Shown here piece after piece: positions 6,145 to 11,667 of a stretch of 12,343 bases of DNA. Location of the stretch: contig DATDTB010000095.1 in the NCBI GenBank assembly GCA_035291025.1, positions 1 through 12,343 of the forward strand, read 5' to 3'. The notes beneath the pieces are model-generated. The model was not told the origin of the DNA and made no database searches. It worked only from the letters and a program-made list of their open reading frames with translations. A program made the translations under genes and the position numbers. Numbering within the stretch: position 1 is the first letter of the stretch; each line of letters starts with the position of its first letter. This stretch comes from DATDTB01 sp035291025 (GTDB lineage Archaea; Iainarchaeota; Iainarchaeia; JAFGOX01; DATDTB01).

Positions 6145-7310
6145 CGCGCTCAAATGGCAGCATTGCAGTTCTTGCCGTGATTGCATTGCTTGCTGGAATC
6201 GTTTTCTACTACTTAACGCAGGAACAGAGGACAACTGAAAGGCAGGGCGGCCCGTTAGTTGAAGAAATTGAAGCTCCAGCCGAAGGCAACGCGCGCGGCG
6301 AGGCAACAACAAAGACAGTGGCAAACGAGACGATTTTGGGCGCGCCGCCGGGCTACAGCATTGAAATATTCGCGGACCTTTCTTCCCCGTCGTTCCCGTT
6401 CCCGGGGCCGAACAACGGACCACGGCTCCTGAAGTACCACGAGGGCGACTTGTACGTGGCGGTTCCTGCAGCCGGAACGGTTTACGTGTTCAAGGGATTG
6501 CGGAAAGGAAACGCTGAAGTGTTCGCGGACGGCTTGGAAAGGCCGCACGGCTTGGACTTCTTCCAGGGAAAGGCGTTCATTGCCGAGGAAACAAGAATTA
6601 GCTCGGTGGAAGTTGCCAATGGGACTGCTCGAAGGGAGTCATACAAAGTCGTTGTATCAGGCCTGCCGGCCGGCGGGCATTGGACGAAAAGCGTTCTAGT
6701 CAAGGACGGAAAGCTCTACGTTTCAGTGGGCTCCAGCTGCAACGTGTGCATTGAAAGTGACGAGCGGCGGGCGGCGGTTTTGGAGTGCACGCTTGACGGC
6801 GCTTGTCACGTGTTCGCGTCGGGCCTCCGTAACGTTGTTTCAATGACGACTGATTCTAAGGGAAGGATTTGGGGCGTTGAAATGGGCAGGGACTGGTTAG
6901 GCGACGACCTGCCGCCGGACGAAGTAGTGCTGATTGAAAAAGGCAAGTTTTACGGGTGGCCGTACTGCTATGGGGACAACGTTGCAGCGCCCGAGTACCC
7001 TGAACACGACTGCTCGAAGTACGAAAAACCAAAGTACAACATTGACGCGCACTCCGCACCCATTTCATTGAGGTTTTACGAAAACGGCAACGATTTACTG
7101 GTAACGTACCACGGGTCCTGGAACAGCTCGGTGCCTAAAGGGTACAAAGTCGCGCGGGTGGACTTGGAAAAGGGGACTGAGACTGACTTCCTGACCGGGT
7201 TCCTCCAACAAGACGTGCTTGGAAGGCCGGCTGGCATTGAAGTCGCGCCAAACGGCGACGTGTTCGTCTCGGATGACAAGGCTGGAAAGGTTTACCGACT
7301 TTACAAGTAA
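6141..7310 (+). CDS. Membrane-anchored or secreted sorbosone dehydrogenase-like beta-propeller
   Basis: A 389-residue protein of the L-sorbosone/PQQ-dependent glucose dehydrogenase-like beta-propeller family. Residues 7-25 form a hydrophobic N-terminal segment without a clear signal-peptidase site, so it could be an anchor or an uncleaved signal. A low-complexity linker (26-65) follows, then the propeller from about 68 to the end. Family landmarks are RPHGL (134-138), GGHWTKS (178-184), VSVGSSCNVC (194-203, with a CxxC pair), GLRNVV (228-233), LGDDLPPDE (253-261), YGWPYCYG (271-278) and YHGSWNSS (323-330). Members are annotated as quinone-dependent sugar oxidoreductases, but few have been tested, and substrate and cofactor are unknown here. 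GTG 6141 overlaps the purB stop (GTGA) with GAGGG 3 nt before it. The next gene converges from the other strand. Confidence 0.85.
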   Translation: MTRSNGSIAVLAVIALLAGIVFYYLTQEQRTTERQGGPLVEEIEAPAEGNARGEATTKTVANETILGAPPGYSIEIFADLSSPSFPFPGPNNGPRLLKYHEGDLYVAVPAAGTVYVFKGLRKGNAEVFADGLERPHGLDFFQGKAFIAEETRISSVEVANGTARRESYKVVVSGLPAGGHWTKSVLVKDGKLYVSVGSSCNVCIESDERRAAVLECTLDGACHVFASGLRNVVSMTTDSKGRIWGVEMGRDWLGDDLPPDEVVLIEKGKFYGWPYCYGDNVAAPEYPEHDCSKYEKPKYNIDAHSAPISLRFYENGNDLLVTYHGSWNSSVPKGYKVARVDLEKGTETDFLTGFLQQDVLGRPAGIEVAPNGDVFVSDDKAGKVYRLYK

Positions 7311-7332
7311 AGACTCGCCGAGAAGGGGCGGG

Positions 7333-7339
7333 AAAAAAA
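7333..7339 (-). terminator. T7 run ending the minus-strand cluster
   Basis: On the minus strand TTTTTTT follows the stop of the 90-residue gene within 2 nt, in a 30-bp spacer between two convergent genes. A U-tract directly behind a stop codon is a typical archaeal termination signal. Confidence 0.45.
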
Positions 7340-7340
7340 C

Positions 7341-7613
7341 CTAGCGCCAGCCCAAGTCCTTCAATTTCCTGCGCGTTCCTTCAATGAGCCTGGAATAAGT
7401 CCGAATCTCGTCGGCGTCGTAACCCTTTGAGGACGGCTCGTTTTTGCCTTCGAGTCTTTTCTCATGCCACCTTATTTCGTCCTCGTAGCGTTCAATCGAG
7501 CGCCTCAACTGCCTTATTTCGCTGGAATGCGGGTGAATTGAAAGCGCGAGCCTCTCATTGCCCTTCGAGGAAAGCCAAGCTGAAAGCCGTTTCCTTGACT
7601 TGTTGAAGACCAT
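7341..7613 (-). CDS. Hypothetical 90-residue charged helical protein
   Basis: I do not recognise this protein. It is rich in Arg, Lys and Glu. Residues about 30-55 (SEIRQLRRSIERYEDEIRWH) and 67-87 look like two long amphipathic helices joined by a polar loop, as in a helical hairpin or short coiled coil. There is no signal peptide or membrane segment, so it is probably cytoplasmic. It is the last gene of a minus-strand row, 42 bp after the membrane-protein gene. A T7 run in that gap (around 7638-7644) could end the upstream message or, read as AT-rich DNA, help a separate promoter. It has a plausible ATG start and a T-run right after the stop, and it is not shadowed by a gene on the other strand. 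Confidence 0.6.
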   Translation of the reverse strand: MVFNKSRKRLSAWLSSKGNERLALSIHPHSSEIRQLRRSIERYEDEIRWHEKRLEGKNEPSSKGYDADEIRTYSRLIEGTRRKLKDLGWR

Positions 7614-7655
7614 TGACTCAAACAGGGAAAAAGGTTAAAAAAACAAGGCCTTGAC

Positions 7656-8087
7656 TCAAAGGGCTTGCTTTTCTATTCTCGCCTCGAATTCCTCGAGCGA
7701 TAGTTCTTCCTGCACGAATGCCTGGACGTCCGCGACTTTGACGCTCCACAACAGCCTAGGCTCGTCATCTTCGTACTGGATGGCGAGTATTTTCTCCGCG
7801 AATCCAACGGTCGCGTCGGCAGCCGCCCCAATGACGAACCTTTGAGTGGCAATCGAGTCAAAGCCTTCCGGGAGTTCGTACGCGACGTAAACCCTTTCAC
7901 GGTCGAAATCAACGAAGGGCTCGCTTATGCCGGCTGCGGCGAGCGTGGCGTAGACTTGCGAGTTAACGGTTTTCGTTTCCTCGTCAACGTCTTCCTTGAA
8001 CTCCTGCACGACGGCGCTAGTGAACAAGAAATAACTCAGAACGAGCGCGGCGCCGAACACCACCAACGCAACCAGTTTTAGGTTCAT
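7656..8087 (-). CDS. Single-pass membrane protein of unknown function
   Basis: A 143-residue protein with one hydrophobic segment at about 4-27 and a mostly acidic extracytoplasmic or soluble part of about 115 residues ending in a helix (SLEEFEARIEK, 130-140). The centre (about 58-120) looks mixed alpha/beta (RVYVAYELPEG; RLLWSVKVAD). I cannot place it in a family. ATG 8087 is preferred over GTG 8102: GGTGGGGG lies 8 nt before it, and the ATG overlaps the stop of the upstream secreted-repeat gene (ATGA). The overlap implies translational coupling and suggests the two products work together at the cell surface or membrane. Confidence 0.75.
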   Translation of the reverse strand: MNLKLVALVVFGAALVLSYFLFTSAVVQEFKEDVDEETKTVNSQVYATLAAAGISEPFVDFDRERVYVAYELPEGFDSIATQRFVIGAAADATVGFAEKILAIQYEDDEPRLLWSVKVADVQAFVQEELSLEEFEARIEKQAL

Positions 8088-9073
8088 CTCCGGTTCCCCC
8101 ACCGGTTAGTGTTGCCCAGCCTGTTGGAAATGTCAACTGGCAAGAGGTTCTTGCCGAGCAAGTGCTGCGCAGTATTGGAGTGCGCACCAATGCCCATGAA
8201 GTAAGCAAATTCCGCAGGCCCCCTAAGGTTAGGGTTAAGCAACGCCATGTCCGCCGGCCCTATTAGCCCAGGATTCAAGCGCAGTATGTCGTTCGGTCCA
8301 ATCAAGCCGGGGTTGACCTTGAAAATGTTGTGCGGCCCCACCACGTTTGGGTTGTCCGTGACGTTGTCGTACAACGTCCTTGGAACGTGCGCCAGGACTC
8401 CAGGGGGCTTGTTGAAGAAGACTGGGATGCGCGCGGGGGGTTTTGAGTAAAAGTCGTGCCTTGGGCTCAACGCGCCGACGAGGCCGCCGAACTTGTTCAC
8501 GACTATGTCGTCAGAGCCAATGCGCGCCCTCAACAGCGTCCCGGCAAAAGCCTTCAGCGAGCCTTCCCTGCCGTTGATGACTATCTTGGAGCCCTCGCTT
8601 AACTGGTCTTCGCTTATGACGCCGCTTGAAAGCACTGCCTTTATGGCGGCCTGTTTCGCTGGATCGGACGCTGTCACGACAATGTTTCCCTTGAACAAGA
8701 GCAGCTTAACGGTTTTCGCGGCGTCAGCCGAGTTTACTATGGAAAGGAAAGCAGAACGGGAGGCTTGAACCGTGAAGTCAGGGGTTCGCGTGGAATCACT
8801 GGCGGTTGTTTCAACTACTTTGCTGCCTTCAACCGCAATCAACGCGGTTTCGCCGCCGACCTTGGCTGAAATGAGGATGCGCCCCGAGCCGAGGACTTGC
8901 CTCAATTCCTGTGGCACGTCGAAAACGGTTCCAGGCTTGGGCACGTAATCGGACAGGCTCGCTTTTACGTTGAATTCAACTGATTGGGCCAGCGCAAGCG
9001 ATGCGAAAATGGAAGAAATTGAAAACATTAAGAGAAGCGAGTGAGAAAACCGTTTCGCTGGAAAAAAGCCCAT
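8084..9073 (-). CDS. Secreted protein with SCP2-like N-terminal region and 13-residue C-terminal repeats
   Basis: An exported protein of 329 residues from ATG 9073 (333 if GTG 9085 is used). Residues 7-29 form a signal peptide with a likely cleavage after ALA (27-29). Residues about 55-150 (SGRILISAKVGGETALIAVE; DFTVQASRSAFLSI; LLLFKGNIVVTASDPAK) follow the strand/helix order of SCP2-type lipid-binding domains; this is a pattern impression only. A proline-rich linker (KPPARIPVFFNKPPG, 211-225) precedes four tandem 13-residue repeats at 241-292 of the type NPGLIGPNDILRL. A 37-residue Asn/Arg-rich tail with few acidic residues follows (293-329). No family recognised with confidence. The gene has its own TATA-like element upstream, and its stop overlaps the following membrane-protein gene. 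Confidence 0.78.
   Translation of the reverse strand: MGFFPAKRFSHSLLLMFSISSIFASLALAQSVEFNVKASLSDYVPKPGTVFDVPQELRQVLGSGRILISAKVGGETALIAVEGSKVVETTASDSTRTPDFTVQASRSAFLSIVNSADAAKTVKLLLFKGNIVVTASDPAKQAAIKAVLSSGVISEDQLSEGSKIVINGREGSLKAFAGTLLRARIGSDDIVVNKFGGLVGALSPRHDFYSKPPARIPVFFNKPPGVLAHVPRTLYDNVTDNPNVVGPHNIFKVNPGLIGPNDILRLNPGLIGPADMALLNPNLRGPAEFAYFMGIGAHSNTAQHLLGKNLLPVDISNRLGNTNRWGNRR
8198..8353 (-). repeat. Four tandem 39-bp / 13-residue coding repeats
   Basis: Units at 8315-8353, 8276-8314, 8237-8275 and 8198-8236 encode NPNVVGPHNIFKV, NPGLIGPNDILRL, NPGLIGPADMALL and NPNLRGPAEFAYF. Consensus is NPxLxGPxxhhxh, with Asn-Pro at positions 1-2 and Gly-Pro at 6-7 invariant. The protein repeat is clearer than the DNA repeat, so the array is old or under selection at protein level. 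Confidence 0.9.
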
Positions 9074-9111
9074 TTTCAAAACCACTTCCCTTCAACCAAG
9101 GGAAAAGCAAA

Positions 9112-9122
9112 CGCTTTTTAAC
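9112..9122 (-). promoter_or_regulatory. TATA-like element for the secreted-repeat gene
   Basis: On the minus strand GTTAAAAAGCG lies just past the transketolase C-half stop, about 27-37 nt upstream of GTG 9085. Transcription would start near 9088-9090, giving a leader of about 15 nt to ATG 9073. This suggests the secreted pair can be transcribed apart from the transketolase genes. Confidence 0.45.
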
Positions 9123-10073
9123 TCAATTCCTTTTGCCCACGAGCAAGTTCTTAACGGCGCGGACGACGTTGTCAGCCGTGAGGCCGTACTTCCTGTACAA
9201 TTCTTCCGGCGTGCCGGACTCGGTGAACGTGTCCCTCACGCCGACGCGAAACAAGGGGACTGGATAGTTCTCGGACAAGACCTCGGAAACCGCGGAGCCG
9301 AGGCCGCCTATTATGCTGTGGTCTTCAATGGTAACAATTACGCCAGTATCCCTTGCGGCCTTAAGCAGAGTCTCCTTGTCCAAGGGCTTGATGGTGTGCA
9401 TGTTTATGACGCGCGCCGAAACGCCTTCCTTTTCAAGCGCTGCAGCGGCCTGGAGCGCCTCCGAGAGGATTGGCCCGGTGGAAACTATTGTGGCGTCGCC
9501 GCCGTCGCGGACCACGTGCGCCTTCCCTAACTGGAACGGGTGGTCGTCGCCGAAAAAAACAGGAGTCTTCCCGCGGCAAACCCTCAAGTACGCCGGCGCC
9601 TTCAGCTTTGACAACGCAAGAACTGCTTTCTCGGTCTCGGTCGCGTCCGCTGGAAACACCACGGTAAAGTTGGGCAGCCCCCGGAACAACGCCAAGTCAA
9701 GCATTGCGTGCGCGCTCTCGCCGTCCTCCCCGGTAAGCAGCCCGGCGTGGCCTCCGACTAGCTTGACGTTCAGGGAAGGGCGGGCAATGCTTTGCCTTGC
9801 GCGCTCGAAGGCTATTTCCATGAATATGGCGAACGTGCCCGCGAAAACCGTTTTCCCGCTCCACGCCAGCCCCGCCGCCGTTGAAACCATGTCCTGTTCG
9901 CTGATGCCGAAGTTGAAGAAGCGTTCCGGGAAAGCCTTCGCAAAGCCGGTTTGGTTCATTGAAACATTCAAGTCAGCGCCCAGGACGACAACGCTTGAAT
10001 CAGCCTTTCCCAACGCAAGCAAGGCGCTGCCGTAAGCCTGCCTGGTCGCAATCTTTTCACCTACTTTCGCCAT
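9123..10073 (-). CDS. Transketolase, C-terminal subunit
   Basis: The pyrimidine-binding and C-terminal half of a split transketolase, 316 residues. The N-half gene lies directly upstream with a 34-bp gap, the usual archaeal arrangement. Together the subunits transfer two-carbon units between pentose, triose and hexose phosphates with thiamine diphosphate. FGISEQDM (55-62) carries the catalytic Glu (E59), which contacts the thiamine aminopyrimidine. GGHAGLLTGEDGESAH (107-122) and VVFPAD (138-143) are family landmarks. The C-terminal domain starts at about 190 (STGPILSEAL). ATG 10073 is preceded by GGGAAAGG at a spacing of about 10. Related proteins include DXS and the E1 beta subunit of 2-oxoacid dehydrogenases; the partner gene makes transketolase the best call. 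Confidence 0.93.
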   Translation of the reverse strand: MAKVGEKIATRQAYGSALLALGKADSSVVVLGADLNVSMNQTGFAKAFPERFFNFGISEQDMVSTAAGLAWSGKTVFAGTFAIFMEIAFERARQSIARPSLNVKLVGGHAGLLTGEDGESAHAMLDLALFRGLPNFTVVFPADATETEKAVLALSKLKAPAYLRVCRGKTPVFFGDDHPFQLGKAHVVRDGGDATIVSTGPILSEALQAAAALEKEGVSARVINMHTIKPLDKETLLKAARDTGVIVTIEDHSIIGGLGSAVSEVLSENYPVPLFRVGVRDTFTESGTPEELYRKYGLTADNVVRAVKNLLVGKRN

Positions 10074-10090
10074 TCAAGAAAACCTTTCCC

Positions 10091-10104
10091 AAAAAAAAAC
10101 AAAA
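10091..10104 (-). terminator. T-tract between the transketolase subunit genes
   Basis: On the minus strand the 34-bp gap contains TTTTGTTTTTTTTT just after the N-half stop. It looks like an archaeal U-tract termination or attenuation signal. In a two-subunit enzyme it could instead set the relative dose of the halves, or be just an AT-rich spacer. Confidence 0.3.
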
Positions 10105-10107
10105 GCG

Positions 10108-10953
10108 TCAAGCGCTTACTCCGAGTTCCTTCAACGCCTTTTGGAGTTCCTCTGGCGAGGGCGCCTTTCCGTGGTATTCGGGGTTGTTTTCCATGAAGCT
10201 CACGCCCTTGCCTTTCACTGTGTGCGCTATTATGACGCTCGGCCTGCCCTTGCCGAATTCCGCGTTGTCTAGCGCGTCCATTATTTCCTTGTAATTGTGC
10301 CCGTCAATCTCGGCGGTGTCCCACCCGAACGCGGCCCACTTGTTAGCCAAAGGCTCCAAGTCCTTCGTCTTGTCAACGAAGTCATCGTTTTGTATTTTGT
10401 TGCGGTCAATTACGAGAGTGAGGTTGTCGAGCTTGTACTTGATGGAAGTCATTGCCGCCTCCCAAATTTGGCCTTCCTGGAGCTCGCCGTCTCCCAAGAC
10501 GCAGTACACGCGGTAGTCTTTCTTGTCAATCTTTCCCGCCATGGCAATGCCGTTGGCGTACGAAAGGCCCTGCCCCAGCGAGCCCGCCGAGAACTCCACT
10601 CCTGGGATCTTTACGGAGGAATGGCCTTGCAGCAAGGAGTTGATTTTGCGGAAGTTCTTGAACTCCTCCTTGGGAAAGAAGCCGAATTCGGCGAGGACTG
10701 CGTAAAACCCAGGGCAGGCGTGGCCCTTGCTGTACACGAAGCGGTCACGGTCCTCCCACTTCGGGTTCTTGGCGTCGAAGCGGAGCTTGTACGCGTAAAT
10801 CGTCAGAATCAAGTCCAGCGCCGAAAGAGAGCCGCCCGGGTGCCCGGAGTTGGCGCCCGCAACCATTTTGATGGCGTCGCCGCGCAGGCGCTTCGCAGTT
10901 TCAGCCAGCCATTCAATCTTCACGGGCTTCCTGAAAACTAGGGACTCGCTCAC
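10108..10953 (-). CDS. Transketolase, N-terminal (TPP-binding) subunit
   Basis: The diphosphate-binding half of a split transketolase, 281 residues. SGHPGGSLSALD (36-47), KGHA (77-80) and GHSS (110-113) supply conserved substrate- and cofactor-binding histidines. The TPP/Mg motif GDGELQEGQ starts at 154 and ends at N185 (VIDRN), the normal GDG-N spacing. GTG 10953 has GAGGGGGG 11 nt upstream. The promoter may use the TATA-rich element at 11027-11037 in the reverse direction, giving a leader of about 50 nt. In this organism it would supply ribose-5-phosphate and erythrose-4-phosphate without an oxidative pentose pathway, which suits the purine genes nearby. Confidence 0.95.
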   Translation of the reverse strand: MSESLVFRKPVKIEWLAETAKRLRGDAIKMVAGANSGHPGGSLSALDLILTIYAYKLRFDAKNPKWEDRDRFVYSKGHACPGFYAVLAEFGFFPKEEFKNFRKINSLLQGHSSVKIPGVEFSAGSLGQGLSYANGIAMAGKIDKKDYRVYCVLGDGELQEGQIWEAAMTSIKYKLDNLTLVIDRNKIQNDDFVDKTKDLEPLANKWAAFGWDTAEIDGHNYKEIMDALDNAEFGKGRPSVIIAHTVKGKGVSFMENNPEYHGKAPSPEELQKALKELGVSA

Positions 10954-11021
10954 TTTGGAAAAAACCCCCCTCTTAATGCTCGGTTGCGCTTGGTTTGAGT
11001 TGCTTGAAAGGAAAGCCCTGG

Positions 11022-11036
11022 AAAGATTATAAAAGG
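11022..11036 (+). promoter_or_regulatory. BRE/TATA promoter for the YdjM-like gene
   Basis: GAAAGATTATAAAAGG gives a purine-rich BRE followed by a near-consensus archaeal TATA box (TTATAAAA, 11027-11034). Predicted transcription start is at about 11056-11058, leaving a leader of about 23 nt to ATG 11080. TATAAAA is partly palindromic, and the divergent transketolase gene lacks another obvious box, so the element may serve both directions. Confidence 0.6.
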
Positions 11037-11079
11037 CTAATCATTGAACTTTCAATCCAAAAACCCGCGTGAGAACCAA

Positions 11080-11619
11080 ATGGTCTTGACCCCTTTCCAC
11101 TTGCCCTTGGCGTTCCTTTTATACTACCCTTTCCGCAAAAACCTTTCACTTTACGCAGTGCTCCTCGCGTCAGTACTGCCCGACCTGGAAGGCCTTTACT
11201 ACTTGGCGGCAAAAGTCATTCCGTCATGCGAGTACTCTGAGTGGGTGGTGTTCAAGGCGTGCTGGGACTCCTTCGAGACGCATTTTTACTCGCATTCAAT
11301 AATCGGAGTCATTGCCGTAGGGGTTGCGGCAGCACTCGCATTGAAGGCGTTGAAGACCAGCAGCCTGGAATTCAATTCCCTCGCCTTGTCCGGCGTTTTC
11401 GGCGCGGCAACTCACGTCTTCGTGGACTTGTTCACGCACACGACCCCGGACGAGTTAAAGTTGCTGCTGCCCTTGCCGTGGAAGTTCGGCCAGTTATATC
11501 ACGCGGCGGCGTACGACGCCTTGACGTTTTTGAGCGTGGCTGTTGCTGTTTGGATGCTGGCACTTTGGCGGAAGGGTGTTTTCACGCGAAGGCGCTTCAT
11601 TGAAAAGCAGTACCCTTAG
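11080..11619 (+). CDS. YdjM-like membrane-bound metal-dependent hydrolase
   Basis: A 179-residue polytopic protein with hydrophobic segments at about 8-17, 22-33, 73-91, 101-118 and 146-163. Conserved polar residues match the YdjM/DUF457 (LexA-binding, inner-membrane-associated putative hydrolase) pattern: TPFHLPLAF with H7, SVLPDLEGL with D35, FYSHSIIG with H72, and THVFVDLFTH with H112, D116 and H120. These probably bind a metal at the membrane face. The true substrate of the family is unknown; related proteins have been linked to phospholipid or phosphatase activity by annotation only. ATG 11080 is chosen over TTG 11044, because the TATA box at 11027-11034 would put 11044 upstream of the transcription start. 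The thioredoxin-reductase-like gene follows after 48 bp. Confidence 0.8.
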   Translation: MVLTPFHLPLAFLLYYPFRKNLSLYAVLLASVLPDLEGLYYLAAKVIPSCEYSEWVVFKACWDSFETHFYSHSIIGVIAVGVAAALALKALKTSSLEFNSLALSGVFGAATHVFVDLFTHTTPDELKLLLPLPWKFGQLYHAAAYDALTFLSVAVAVWMLALWRKGVFTRRRFIEKQYP

Positions 11620-11667
11620 TGGGTTTAATCTTGAATAGTTTCATTGCCTTGAAGGGGTTTTCTTTGA

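Noticed and set aside
7613..7659. Two copies of TTGACTCAAA, 37 bp apart, with a near copy at 37-45
   Set aside because: They are at or near gene ends and include Asp-Ser or stop/start codon contexts; two short copies without symmetry are not enough to call an operator.
9313..10035. Plus-strand frame of 240 codons opposite the transketolase C-half
   Set aside because: It is an antisense shadow of a gene with clear family motifs; Ser/Ala-rich composition reflects the codon bias of the real gene.
10297..10941. Plus-strand frame of 214 codons opposite the transketolase N-half
   Set aside because: It is an antisense shadow of the TPP-binding subunit, with no start signal or recognisable domain.
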